Assembly (NCBI RefSeq): GCF_027923905.1
Contig: NZ_AP026966.1
Coordinates: 1,427,001 to 1,491,000, forward strand
Reading direction: 5' to 3'
From: Massilia varians
Lineage (GTDB): Bacteria > Pseudomonadota > Gammaproteobacteria > Burkholderiales > Burkholderiaceae_D
Length of the DNA stretch: 64,000 nt
Part shown: in pieces, positions 35,631 to 47,234 of the stretch
Layout of the letters: each line of letters begins with the position of its first letter
How positions within the stretch are numbered: the stretch's first letter is position 1
Position numbers and translations under genes: made by a program
The notes under the pieces: model-generated
The model's input: the letters and a program-made list of their open reading frames with translations, nothing else
What the model was told of the DNA's origin: nothing
Databases searched by the model: none

Positions 35631-36898
35631 GCATCGATTTCTGCGGCATCAAGAGCCCGAACCCGTTCTGGCTGGCTTCCGCGCCGCCGACCGACAAGGC
35701 CTACAACGTCGTGCGCGCCTTCGAGGCGGGGTGGGGCGGCGTGGTGTGGAAGACCCTGGGCGAAGACCCGCCGGCGGTCAACGTCTCCTCGCGCTACTCG
35801 GCCCATTACGGCAAGAACCGCGAGGTGATCGGTTTCAACAACATCGAGCTGATCACCGACCGCAGCCTGGAGATCAATCTGCGCGAGATCACCCAGGTCA
35901 AGAAGGACTGGCCGGACCGCGCCCTGATCGTGTCCCTGATGCTGCCCTGCGAGGAGGCGCCCTGGGCGGCGATCCTGCCGCTGGTCGAAGCCACCGGCGC
36001 CGACGGCATCGAACTGAACTTCGGCTGCCCGCATGGCATGCCCGAGCGCGGCATGGGCGCCGCGGTGGGGCAGGTGCCCGACTACGTGCAGATGGTCACG
36101 GCCTGGTGCAAGAAACACACCCGCCTGCCGGTGATCGTCAAGCTGACCCCGAACATCACCGACGTGCGCCACCCGGCGCGCGCCGCGCTGGCGGGCGGCG
36201 CGGATGCGGTGTCCCTGATTAACACGATCAATTCCATCAGCCACCTCGACCTCGACCGCATGGTGGCCTTTCCCATCGTGGGCGGGGCCAGCACCCATGG
36301 CGGCTATTGCGGTTCGGCGGTCAAGCCGATCGCGCTGAACATGGTGGCCGAGATCGCGCGCGATCCGCAGACCGCGGGCCTGCCGATTTCCGGCATCGGC
36401 GGCATCCAGAACTGGCGCGACGCGGCCGAGTTCATTGCGCTGGGCGCCGGCAGCGTGCAGGTGTGCACGGCCGCGATGCTGCACGGGTTCCGCATCGTCG
36501 AAGAGATGAAGGACGGGCTGTCGCGCTGGATGGACAGCAAGGGCTACCCCGACATCGACGCCTTCTCGCGCAAGGCGGTGCAGAACACCACCGACTGGAA
36601 GTACCTGGACATGAACTACCAGGTGATCGCCCGGATCGACCAGGACAAGTGCATCAAGTGCGGCAAGTGTTATGTGGCCTGCGAGGATACCTCGCACCAG
36701 GCGATCGCGCGCACGGTCGACGATGCGGGCACGCGCCGCTACGAGGTGAAGGATGCCGAGTGCGTGGGATGCAACCTGTGCGAGATCACCTGTCCGGTGG
36801 AAGCCTGCATCAGCATGGTGCCGCAGGAGAGCGGCAAGCCCTATATGAACTGGACGCAGGACCCGCGCAATTCGAGGGCCGAGCCGGTCGCCGTTTGA
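35618..36898 (+). CDS. preA: Dihydropyrimidine dehydrogenase, subunit PreA
   Basis: 426 residues. Residues 1-320 are an FMN-binding dihydroorotate-dehydrogenase-like barrel: SIDFCGIKSPNPFWLASAPPTD, ELNFGCPHGMPERGMGAAVGQ, ISGIGGIQNWRDAAEFIALG. The C-terminal 80 residues are a two-cluster ferredoxin (CIKCGKCYVACEDTSHQAI, CVGCNLCEITCPVEACI). With PreT it reduces uracil/thymine, the first and committing step of reductive pyrimidine breakdown. GGAGG before the ATG lies inside preT. Confidence 0.95.
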   Translation: MADLSIDFCGIKSPNPFWLASAPPTDKAYNVVRAFEAGWGGVVWKTLGEDPPAVNVSSRYSAHYGKNREVIGFNNIELITDRSLEINLREITQVKKDWPDRALIVSLMLPCEEAPWAAILPLVEATGADGIELNFGCPHGMPERGMGAAVGQVPDYVQMVTAWCKKHTRLPVIVKLTPNITDVRHPARAALAGGADAVSLINTINSISHLDLDRMVAFPIVGGASTHGGYCGSAVKPIALNMVAEIARDPQTAGLPISGIGGIQNWRDAAEFIALGAGSVQVCTAAMLHGFRIVEEMKDGLSRWMDSKGYPDIDAFSRKAVQNTTDWKYLDMNYQVIARIDQDKCIKCGKCYVACEDTSHQAIARTVDDAGTRRYEVKDAECVGCNLCEITCPVEACISMVPQESGKPYMNWTQDPRNSRAEPVAV

Positions 36899-36980
36899 CC
36901 CGGCCAAACGCCGCACCGGCGTACTTACGATTGCGCTACACTCGGTCGCATTATCCGCAACCGACGAGGAGAGTCCCCCC

Positions 36981-39897
<2,917 letters not shown>

Positions 39898-39911
39898 TCG
39901 AGGAGAAGCTC

Positions 39912-41159
39912 ATGGAAGAACTGCGTATCAATGGTGAGCGCCTGTGGCGGTCGCTGATGGAGCTGGCCGCGATCGGCGCCACGGACAAGGGCGGCGTCAA
40001 GCGCCTGGCGCTGACCGACCTGGACCGCCAGGGCCGCGACCTGGTGGTGCGATGGGGCCGCGAGGGCGGGCTGGAAGTCACGGTCGACCAGATCGGCAAC
40101 GTCTTCATGCGCCGCGAAGGGCGCAACCCGTCCGCGCCGCCGATCGTCACCGGCAGCCACGTCGACACCCAGCCGACCGGCGGCAAGTTCGACGGCAACT
40201 ACGGCGTGCTGGCCGGGCTCGAAGTGGTGCGCACCCTGAACGAGCGCAAGATCCAGACCGAGGCTCCGATCGAGGTCGCCTTCTGGACCAACGAGGAAGG
40301 CTCGCGCTTCGTGCCGGTGATGATGGGCTCGGGCGTGTTTTGCGGCGCTGTCAAGCTCGAGACGGCCTATGCGGCGGTCGATACCGAGGGAAAAAGCGTG
40401 CGCGAGGAACTGGAACGCATCGGCTACCTGGGCGACCAGGTGCCGGGGGAGCATCCGATCGGCGCCTATTTCGAGACCCACATCGAGCAGGGCCCGGTGC
40501 TGGAAGACGCGGACAAGGTGATCGGCGTGGTGCCGGCCGTGATGGGCCTGTCGTGGTACGACTGCACGGTGACGGGTATGGAGGCGCATGCCGGCCCGAC
40601 CCCGATGGGACTGCGGCGCGATGCGCTGCAGGTGGCGACCGCCATCATGCAGGAAGTCGTCCGGATCGCGAACCGCTACCCGCCCTACGGACGCGGGACC
40701 GTGGGCATGGTGCAGGTATTCCCGAACAGCCGCAACGTGATCCCCGGCCAGGTCAAGTTCAGCATCGACCTGCGCAACGTGAGCGACGCGCTGCTGAACA
40801 CCATGCACGAGGAGATGCTGGCCTTCATCGCCAGAACCCGCAGCGACAGCGGCCTGGCCATCGAGGTCGAGCGGGTGTCCTATTACCCGCCTTGCCCCTT
40901 CCATCCGGATTGCGTGAACGCGGTGCGCGCCGCCACCGAGAAGCTGGGCTACTCGACCATGGACGTGGTCTCGGGCGCCGGCCACGACGCCATCTACGCC
41001 GCGCGGGTGGCGCCGGCGGGCATGATCTTCGTGCCCTGCAAGGATGGCATCAGCCACAACGAGATCGAAGATGCCCAGCCGGCCCACCTGGAGGCGGGCT
41101 GCAACGTGCTGCTGCATGCGATGCTGGAGCGGGCCGGCGTGGCCGCGGTGGGCGGATAG
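39912..41159 (+). CDS. M20-type N-carbamoyl-beta-alanine amidohydrolase (Zn-dependent)
   Basis: 415 residues. Metal-site motifs of the carbamoylase/allantoate amidohydrolase group: TGSHVDTQPTGGKFDGNYGVLAGLE, FWTNEEGSRFVPVMMGS, THIEQGPVLEDA, GMEAHAGPTPMGLRRDAL and SGAGHDAIYAARVAP. It removes the carbamoyl group from N-carbamoyl-beta-alanine, giving beta-alanine, CO2 and ammonia. This last step of the pathway returns beta-alanine to the transaminase encoded at the start of the run. GAGGAG precedes the ATG. Allantoate or carbamoyl-L-amino acids are possible other substrates. Confidence 0.9.
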   Translation: MEELRINGERLWRSLMELAAIGATDKGGVKRLALTDLDRQGRDLVVRWGREGGLEVTVDQIGNVFMRREGRNPSAPPIVTGSHVDTQPTGGKFDGNYGVLAGLEVVRTLNERKIQTEAPIEVAFWTNEEGSRFVPVMMGSGVFCGAVKLETAYAAVDTEGKSVREELERIGYLGDQVPGEHPIGAYFETHIEQGPVLEDADKVIGVVPAVMGLSWYDCTVTGMEAHAGPTPMGLRRDALQVATAIMQEVVRIANRYPPYGRGTVGMVQVFPNSRNVIPGQVKFSIDLRNVSDALLNTMHEEMLAFIARTRSDSGLAIEVERVSYYPPCPFHPDCVNAVRAATEKLGYSTMDVVSGAGHDAIYAARVAPAGMIFVPCKDGISHNEIEDAQPAHLEAGCNVLLHAMLERAGVAAVGG

Positions 41160-41231
41160 GGGCTGGGCCTGCGTGGCGACGTCATCCATGTATAAATGGC
41201 ATCATTCCGGGGAATTCTCGGGAGGAGCGGT

Positions 41232-41723
41232 ATGGAGTGGATGGAGCGAAGCTGGCTGACGATACAGCATGAATTTTCGGACCTCGGCAACGTCGAGGAC
41301 ATCACGCGCATCGTGGTGCGCCTGCTGGTGGCGGTCGTGCTGGGAGGGATGCTCGGTTACGAGCGCGAATCGGTCGGCGCCTCGGCGGGCCTGCGTACCC
41401 ACATGCTGGTATCGCTCGGCGCCGCCCTGTTCGTGCTGATTCCACTGCAGGCAGGCATGGAGATCGGCGACCTGTCGCGCGTGCTGCAGGGCGTCACCGC
41501 GGGCATCGGCTTCATCGGCGCCGGCGCCATCCTCAAGCAAACCGACAAGGAAGACGTCAAAGGCGTCACCACGGCCGCCAGCGTGTGGCTGAGCGCCGCC
41601 ATCGGCGTCGCCGCCGGCATGGGCCGGGAAGCGACGGCGGTCCTCAGCGCCCTGTTCGCGCTGGTGATCCTGGCGATCCTGAAGATGTCGCCGAAGGACG
41701 AATCGACGCGCGCGACGAAGTAG
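41232..41723 (+). CDS. MgtC/SapB family membrane protein
   Basis: 163 residues from the ATG at 41232 (GGAGGAG seven bases before). About four to five helices with the MgtC core: RLLVAVVLGGMLGYERE, SAGLRTHMLVSLGAALFVLI, GVTAGIGFIGAGAILK and GVTTAASVWLSAAIGVAAGMG. The conserved Asp/Arg and Gly-rich helix are present, but the C-terminal ACT-like domain of MgtC is absent, as in YhiD-type proteins. Suggested roles are Mg2+ stress or membrane-potential related; unrelated to the catabolic neighbours. Confidence 0.88.
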   Translation: MEWMERSWLTIQHEFSDLGNVEDITRIVVRLLVAVVLGGMLGYERESVGASAGLRTHMLVSLGAALFVLIPLQAGMEIGDLSRVLQGVTAGIGFIGAGAILKQTDKEDVKGVTTAASVWLSAAIGVAAGMGREATAVLSALFALVILAILKMSPKDESTRATK

Positions 41724-41731
41724 GCGCCTGC

Positions 41732-43489
41732 CTATCGTCCGCCCACGTCCAGGCCTCTCAGGAAAGCGAGCAGCACGTCGCCCGCAACTTCCGCATCGTC
41801 CGCCGTCATGGTCTCGAGCGGATTGTGGCTGATGCCGCCATTGCCGCAGCGCGTGAACAGCATCGCCACGTCCGTGATGGCCGCCATCTCCATGGCGTCG
41901 TGCCCGGCGCCGGACAGCAGATCGAAGCGCGGCAGGCCGGCGGCCTCGATGGCGGCGCCCAGCCGGTCCATCAGGCGCGGCGCGCAGGGCGCGGCGTCCG
42001 CCTCCACCAGTTTCCACAGCTTTTCCTCGATGCCGCGGCGCGCGCAGATGGCGCTCACGCCTGCCAGGACGTCGTCCACCGCCGCCAGGCGCTCGTCGTC
42101 GGTCGCCGCGCGGATGTCCAGCGACAGCCGGCACCGGCCGGGAATGACGTTCACGGAACCGGACGGCACCTCGAGCTGGCCGACCGTGCCGACCAGCGAA
42201 CCGCGCCCGCTGCAGCGCTCCTCGACCAGCAACACGATCTCGGCGGCGGCGGCCGCCGCGTCGCGGCGCATGCCCATCGGCGTGGTGCCGGCATGGCTGG
42301 CCACGCCCGAGAGCTCGACCAGGTAGCGCGAGCTGCCGGCGATCGCCGTCACCACTCCCACCGGCAGACCGTGCTCCAGCAGCACCGGTCCCTGTTCGAT
42401 GTGGACCTCGACAAAGCCCAGCAGCGCTGCCGGGTCGCGCGCGATGGCGGGGATGGCCGCCGGATCGTGGCCGGCGGCCGCCAGCGCCGCGCGCATGCTG
42501 GTGCCATCGCTGTCGCGCTGCTCGAGCAGGGCCGGGTCGAAACGGCCGGTGATGGCGCTCGATCCCAGGAAGGTGCATTGATACCGCACGCCTTCTTCTT
42601 CCGCGAAGCCGATCACTTCGAGGTGGAAGGGCAGGCGCTCGCCGCGTTCATTCAGGTGCCGCACCACGGCGACGGGCAGCAGGATGCCGAGCCGGCCGTC
42701 GTACTTGCCGCCGTGGCGCACGGTGTCGTAGTGCGAGCCGGTGATGAGGGTCTTGGCGTCAGGCTGCGCCGCCGCGTAGCGCCCGACCACGTTCCCGACC
42801 GCGTCGATGTGCGCGTCCATGCCGGCCTCGATCATCCAGTCGCGCAGCTGGGCGGCAGTGCGCCGGTGCGCCGCGCTCATGTAGGCGCAGGTGAGACCGT
42901 CGGGACTGTCGCTGATCGCGCCCAGCGCTTCGGTCCAGTCCATCACCTGCGGCCCGAACAGGAGCGCTACCCGCAGCAGTTCGTTGAGGCGGATCTCGGC
43001 GATGCGGTGCACCTGGCGCAGGCACTCGCGCAGTTCGTCGGCATACGCGTTCTTCAGGCGCCGCGCGAAGGTCTCGATGATGGCGGCGCGGGTGAGGCCG
43101 CGTCCCGTCGGTCCCTTCACCGCCAGGATGAAGGGGAAGCCGAACTTCTCCTTGTATTCGGCATTGAGTTCGTGCAGCACGGCGTATTCTTCCGGGCTGC
43201 AGCGGTTCAGGCCGGAGGCCGCCTGTTCGCCCTTGGATTCCGCCGTCAGCTCGCCGGCGATCGCGGCCTTGCCAGCCAGTTCCGGGTGGGCGCGCAGCAG
43301 GGCCAGCTGCTCGTCTTGCGTGGCCGCCGTGACCGCCGCCTGCAAGGCCTGCTTGAGGGCGGCGAGACTGGCGAAGGGCCGCTGGCCGCTGGCACGTTCC
43401 GCGATCCACGGGGAGTGTTCGTAGATGCCGCGCAGCGCCTCGACGAAGGCGGCGGACGGGCAGGTGTTCAGGTCCGACAGGGTGGTCAT
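41732..43489 (-). CDS. uraD: Fused OHCU decarboxylase (UraD) and allantoate amidohydrolase
   Basis: 585 residues from the ATG at 43489. Residues 1-170 are 2-oxo-4-hydroxy-4-carboxy-5-ureidoimidazoline decarboxylase: catalytic His68 in LRAHPELAG and Glu88 in ESKGEQAASGL, then EYKEKFGFPFILAVKG. Residues 175-580 are an M20-type allantoate amidohydrolase: GSHYDTVRHGGKYDGRLGIL, GFAEEEGVRYQCTFLGS, VEVHIEQGPVLLE, VASHAGTTPMGMRRD and LLSGAGHDAMEMAA. One chain thus makes S-allantoin and opens allantoate, with allantoinase acting in between and not encoded here. The urate-hydroxylase gene lies 1.1 kb away. The start has GAGG eleven bases upstream; an ATG at 43498 is too close to it. Confidence 0.93.
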   Translation of the reverse strand: MTTLSDLNTCPSAAFVEALRGIYEHSPWIAERASGQRPFASLAALKQALQAAVTAATQDEQLALLRAHPELAGKAAIAGELTAESKGEQAASGLNRCSPEEYAVLHELNAEYKEKFGFPFILAVKGPTGRGLTRAAIIETFARRLKNAYADELRECLRQVHRIAEIRLNELLRVALLFGPQVMDWTEALGAISDSPDGLTCAYMSAAHRRTAAQLRDWMIEAGMDAHIDAVGNVVGRYAAAQPDAKTLITGSHYDTVRHGGKYDGRLGILLPVAVVRHLNERGERLPFHLEVIGFAEEEGVRYQCTFLGSSAITGRFDPALLEQRDSDGTSMRAALAAAGHDPAAIPAIARDPAALLGFVEVHIEQGPVLLEHGLPVGVVTAIAGSSRYLVELSGVASHAGTTPMGMRRDAAAAAAEIVLLVEERCSGRGSLVGTVGQLEVPSGSVNVIPGRCRLSLDIRAATDDERLAAVDDVLAGVSAICARRGIEEKLWKLVEADAAPCAPRLMDRLGAAIEAAGLPRFDLLSGAGHDAMEMAAITDVAMLFTRCGNGGISHNPLETMTADDAEVAGDVLLAFLRGLDVGGR

Positions 43490-43583
43490 GGTTCGCATCG
43501 CCTCAATGGAATCGATGATGATAAGTCCTGCAAGCTCTCCGGTTATACGCCCGGCACCATAAAGGGTATTGCGCGGCCTTGGT

Positions 43584-44522
43584 CTATTTTGCAACCAGCG
43601 CACGCGCCGCCGCGCTGACCTGGTCGCGCAGCCACTTGTGCTCAAGCGACTGGTGCACCCGCTGGTGCCACAGCTGGTAGAAGCGCATCGGCGGGAACTT
43701 GATCGGCACCGTGAAGCTCTTGAGCGGCAGCGTGCGCTCGTAGAAGCGGATGAACTGGCGCCCGGTGGTGAGCACCAGGTCGCTCTGGGTCAGCATGTAG
43801 GGAATCACGCCAAAATAGGGCGACTCGACCGCCACCTTGCGGCGCAGCCCCAGGCGGTCGAGGTGGGCGTCGATCACGCCGTGGTAGCCCGGCAGCATCT
43901 GCGAAGGCGCCACGTGCGGCAGCGCCAGGTAATCCTCGACCGTCATCGCATCGGTCGCGGTGCGCTTGGCATACGGGCTGTCGGCGCGCATGGTGCAGAT
44001 GATCGGGTCTTCGAACAGCTTGGACATGTGCAGGTGCGCGGGCGGCTCGTCCCAGTTGGCGATCACCAGGTCCATCTCGCCGTCGGACAGCATGCGCAGG
44101 TAGTCCAGGCCCGGCCCCAGGCCGTGGATCACCACCTTGCTGTTGGGCGAGCCGCGCCTCAAGGAAGCCACCACGCCCGGCAGGAACTGGGTGTCCAGGT
44201 AGTCGGGAGCGGCGACGTGGAAGGTGCGCGCCGCTTCCTCCGGCACGAAGGGCGACTTGCGCACGAACAGGCTCTCGGTCTCGTCGAGGATGCGCTTGGC
44301 CGGCTTGAGCAGGCTCTCGCCGTGCTGGGTCGGCACCATGCCGCGCGCACCGCGCACCAGGAGCGGGTCGCCGGTCAGTTCGCGGAGTTTACGCAGCGAG
44401 GCCGAGATCGAGGGCTGCGGCTGGTTCAGCTTGAGCGCCACGCGCGAGACGTTCTTCTCCACCAGCAGCAGGTAGAGGATGCGGATCAGGTGCAGGTCGA
44501 GGTGCTGGGGCAGGCTGGCCAT
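43584..44522 (-). CDS. LysR family regulator of the urate genes
   Basis: 312 residues from the ATG at 44522. Helix-turn-helix LHLIRILYLLLVEKNVSRVALKLNQPQPSISASLRKL at about 8-45, then a LysR effector domain with FHVAAPDYLDTQFLPGVV and ending LRDQVSAAARALVAK. It resembles the NodD/XdhR-like branch in its early residues. It is divergent from puuD across 102 bases holding a perfect 9-bp inverted repeat, and convergent-adjacent to the UraD fusion gene, so it is the likely regulator of urate catabolism. Confidence 0.92.
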   Translation of the reverse strand: MASLPQHLDLHLIRILYLLLVEKNVSRVALKLNQPQPSISASLRKLRELTGDPLLVRGARGMVPTQHGESLLKPAKRILDETESLFVRKSPFVPEEAARTFHVAAPDYLDTQFLPGVVASLRRGSPNSKVVIHGLGPGLDYLRMLSDGEMDLVIANWDEPPAHLHMSKLFEDPIICTMRADSPYAKRTATDAMTVEDYLALPHVAPSQMLPGYHGVIDAHLDRLGLRRKVAVESPYFGVIPYMLTQSDLVLTTGRQFIRFYERTLPLKSFTVPIKFPPMRFYQLWHQRVHQSLEHKWLRDQVSAAARALVAK

Positions 44523-44525
44523 GGA

Positions 44526-44560
44526 AGCGTATATCAATACAGTTATGTCGAATATACGCT
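44526..44560. promoter_or_regulatory. LysR-type operator between the regulator and puuD
   Basis: AGCGTATAT (44526-44534) and ATATACGCT (44552-44560) are perfect 9-base inverted arms with 17 bases between. They sit directly upstream of the LysR start codon and 65 bases before puuD, the usual position of a LysR activation site. Confidence 0.65.
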
Positions 44561-44624
44561 AAATTTCATGTTGCAGAAAATGAAATCAGGCTATCGTCGA
44601 GGGATACTCGACAAGGACGCATAC

Positions 44625-45860
44625 ATGGATGGATTCGGATATCTCGGACCGTACGCCCTGGAATGGTTCAACATGCTGGTGCGCTGGCTGCACATCATCA
44701 CGGGTATCGCCTGGATCGGTGCGTCCTTCTACTTCGTCTGGCTCGACAACACCATCCGCCCGCCGGCGCCGGGCTCGGAGCTGGCGAACAAGGGCGTGGC
44801 CGGCGAGCTGTGGGCGGTGCATGGCGGCGGCTTCTACAACCCGCAGAAATACCTGGTGGCGCCCGCCGAGCTGCCCAGGGAACTGCACTGGTTCAAGTGG
44901 GAAGCCTATTCCACCTGGATCTCCGGCTTCGCGCTCTTGGTGATCGTCTACTACCTGAACGCGCAGGCGATGATGGTCGACCGCAGCGTGGCGGACCTGA
45001 GCAGCTGGCAGGCGGTGGGCATCGGCCTGGCCAGCCTGGCGATCGGCTGGATCGTCTACGACCTGCTGTGCCGTTCGCCGTTGGGCAAGCATGACCTGGC
45101 CTTCGGGATCACCATCTTCGCCTTCCTGGTTCTAAGCAGCTACGTGCTGACCCACCTGCTGAGCGGCCGCGCCGCCTACCTGCATGTGGGGGCGATGATC
45201 GGGACCATGATGGTGGCGAACGTGGCGATGCTGATCATTCCCGGCCAGCGCAAGATGGTGAACGCCATGATGGCCGGCGAGAAGCCCGACCCGGTCCACG
45301 GCATCAAGGCCAAGCAGCGCAGCGTCCACAACAACTACTTCACGCTGCCGGTGCTGTTCATCATGATCAGCAACCACTACGCGATGACCTACCGCCACGA
45401 ATATGCGTGGGCGGTGCTGGCCGTGATCATGGCGGCGGGCGTGCTGATCCGCCACTTCTTCAACCTGCGCCACAAGGGCCGCGTCGAGTGGACATACCCG
45501 GCGGCGGGCGTGGCCCTGCTCGCCATCCTGGCCTTCGCCATCGCGCCGGAGGCGCCGGTAGCGGTCAAGGCGCAGTCCGGCGCGGATGACGCGGCGCGCT
45601 TCGCCCAGGTGCGCACCGTCATCGACCAGCGCTGCGTGTCCTGCCACGCGCAGCATCCGACCCAGGCGGGCTTCGCGACGGCGCCGGCCGGGGTCATGCT
45701 GCATACCCCCGAACTCGTCAGCCAGAACGCGCAGCGCATCTACCAGCAGACCGTGCAGCTGAAGGCGATGCCGCTGGCGAACCTCACCAACATGACCGAT
45801 GCCGAACGGGCGCAGGTCGGCGCCTGGTTCGAAGCCGGGGCCAAGACAGGACAACCCTGA
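44625..45860 (+). CDS. puuD: Urate hydroxylase PuuD, membrane protein with C-terminal cytochrome c
   Basis: 411 residues from the ATG at 44625 (AAGGA eight bases upstream). The membrane part has eight or nine helices with LEWFNMLVRWLHIITGIAWIG, FKWEAYSTWISGFALLVIVYY and SVHNNYFTLPVLFIMISNHYAM. The C-terminal 85 residues are a c-type cytochrome with CVSCH at residues 337-341 and a Met ligand likely in KAMPLANLTNMT. PuuD oxidises urate to 5-hydroxyisourate and passes electrons to the respiratory chain instead of making peroxide. Hydroxyisourate hydrolase is not in the window. The stop overlaps the next start (TGATG). Confidence 0.95.
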   Translation: MDGFGYLGPYALEWFNMLVRWLHIITGIAWIGASFYFVWLDNTIRPPAPGSELANKGVAGELWAVHGGGFYNPQKYLVAPAELPRELHWFKWEAYSTWISGFALLVIVYYLNAQAMMVDRSVADLSSWQAVGIGLASLAIGWIVYDLLCRSPLGKHDLAFGITIFAFLVLSSYVLTHLLSGRAAYLHVGAMIGTMMVANVAMLIIPGQRKMVNAMMAGEKPDPVHGIKAKQRSVHNNYFTLPVLFIMISNHYAMTYRHEYAWAVLAVIMAAGVLIRHFFNLRHKGRVEWTYPAAGVALLAILAFAIAPEAPVAVKAQSGADDAARFAQVRTVIDQRCVSCHAQHPTQAGFATAPAGVMLHTPELVSQNAQRIYQQTVQLKAMPLANLTNMTDAERAQVGAWFEAGAKTGQP

Positions 45861-47092
45861 TGGACCAACACCACCAAGAACGCCTGCTTGCCTGGATCGA
45901 CGAGCACTTCGACGAGCAGGTCGGCTTCCTGCAGCAGGTCATCCGCATCCCGACCGATACGCCGCCGGGGAACAATGCGCCGCATGCCGAAGCGGTGGCG
46001 GAGATGCTCGCGCAATACGGCTGGAGCGCCGAGAAGCATGCGGTGCCGCAGCAGCAGGTGCGCGACTACGGCATGGAAAGCATCACCAACCTGATCGTAC
46101 GCCGCCCCTACGGCGCGGGCGGCCCGACGCTGGCGCTGAACGCCCACGGCGACGTGGTGCCGCCGGGCGAGGGCTGGACCACACCGCCCTACGGCGCCGA
46201 GATCGTCGACGGGGCCGTCTACGGCCGCGCGGCGGCGGTGTCGAAAAGCGACTTCGCTACCTACGTCTTCGCCGTGCGTGCGCTGGAGGCGCTGGGCCTG
46301 CCGCTCAAGGGCGCGCTCGAGCTGCACTTCACCTACGACGAGGAATTCGGCGGCCTGCTCGGGCCGGGCTGGCTGCTGGAACAGAACCTGACCCGTCCCG
46401 ACTACGTGATCGCGGCCGGCTTCAGCTACAACATCGTCACCGCCCACAACGCCTGCCTGCAGCTGGAGATCACGGTGCACGGCAAGGCCGGCCATGGGGC
46501 CATGCCGGAAACCGCAGTGGACGCGCTGCAGGCCGCCACCCGCATCCTGAACGCGATCTACGGCCAGCTGCCGGAACTCAAGAAGATCAAGTCGCAGGTA
46601 CCCGGCATCGATTCGCCCACGATGCTGGTGGGACGCATCGACGGCGGCACCAATACCAATGTGGTGCCGGGCAAGGTGGTCATGAAGATGGACCGCCGCA
46701 TGATTCCGGAAGAAGACCCGGTGGCGGTGGAAGCGCAGGTGCGCGCCCTGATCGAAGCGGCGGTGGCCGGCATGCCCGGCATCCGGCTCGAGATCCGGCG
46801 CCTGCTGCTGTCGCACGCGCTGCGCCCGCTGCCCGGTTCCGACAAGCTGGTGGACAGCTTGCGGCGCCACGGCCGCGCCATCCTCGGCGAAGAGATCACG
46901 GCCCAGGGCACGCCGCTGTACGCGGATGCGCGCCTGTACGGCGAGCGCGGCATCCCGGCCGTGATGTACGGCGCCGGGCCGCGCACGGTGCAAGAGTCGA
47001 ATGCCAAGAAGGCCGACGAGCATGTGCGGCTGGATGATTTGCGCAAGGCCACCAAGGTGGTGGCGTTGACGCTGATGGATTTCCTGGCGTAG
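45860..47092 (+). CDS. M20 family metallohydrolase coupled to puuD, atypical metal site
   Basis: 410 residues. The ArgE/DapE-like fold is clear: LQQVIRIPTDTPPGNNAPHAE, first ligand pair in LALNAHGDVVPPGEGW, catalytic pair in HFTYDEEFGGLLG, and VHGKAGHGAMPETAVDAL in the dimerisation domain. Two usual metal ligands look replaced: the bridging Asp of the GRGxxDxKG motif is Val here (GRAAAVSKSDF), and the C-terminal His (AH.xDE) is Lys (NAKKADEHV). Its start codon shares a base with the puuD stop, so it is made with the urate hydroxylase. An amide in the urate-allantoin route would be a natural substrate, but none is proven; ending in a REPIN-like repeat. Confidence 0.86.
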   Translation: MDQHHQERLLAWIDEHFDEQVGFLQQVIRIPTDTPPGNNAPHAEAVAEMLAQYGWSAEKHAVPQQQVRDYGMESITNLIVRRPYGAGGPTLALNAHGDVVPPGEGWTTPPYGAEIVDGAVYGRAAAVSKSDFATYVFAVRALEALGLPLKGALELHFTYDEEFGGLLGPGWLLEQNLTRPDYVIAAGFSYNIVTAHNACLQLEITVHGKAGHGAMPETAVDALQAATRILNAIYGQLPELKKIKSQVPGIDSPTMLVGRIDGGTNTNVVPGKVVMKMDRRMIPEEDPVAVEAQVRALIEAAVAGMPGIRLEIRRLLLSHALRPLPGSDKLVDSLRRHGRAILGEEITAQGTPLYADARLYGERGIPAVMYGAGPRTVQESNAKKADEHVRLDDLRKATKVVALTLMDFLA

Positions 47093-47205
47093 GTAGGGTG
47101 GACGGCTTCGCCGTCCGCGCGTTCAGACAGAGCGGATGTGGCCACCAGCGCTGTATCCATTTACACGGGAGTTGAACGCGCGGTCGGCAGAGCCGACCAC
47201 CCTAC
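47093..47205. repeat. REPIN-like inverted pair, copy 3
   Basis: The left unit GTAGGGTGGACGGC...GCCGTCC.GCGCGTTCA and the right unit TTGAACGCGCGGTCGGC...GCCGACCACCCTAC face each other across 45 bases. The left stem is GGACGGC/GCCGTCC and the right GGTCGGC/GCCGACC, each self-complementary. It starts one base after the M20 gene stop and ends next to a terminator. Confidence 0.87.
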
Positions 47206-47229
47206 GAAAAAGGCGCCCGGAGGCGCCTT
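47206..47229 (-). terminator. Terminator of the S9 peptidase gene
   Basis: AAGGCGCC and GGCGCCTT form an 8-bp stem with a 4-base loop; the A run to its left (47207-47211) is a U tract on the minus strand. It lies directly downstream of the peptidase stop codon. Confidence 0.88.
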
Positions 47230-47234
47230 CGTTC

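Noticed and set aside
35998..36070. Possible loss of the catalytic Cys in PreA (VGQ where mammalian enzymes have CGQ)
   Set aside because: As far as I recall bacterial PreA proteins also lack this Cys at that place, so it is not evidence of inactivity.
44523..44537. TTG start adding five residues to the LysR protein next to puuD
   Set aside because: It lies inside the 9-bp inverted repeat; the ATG at 44522 fits LysR N-termini.
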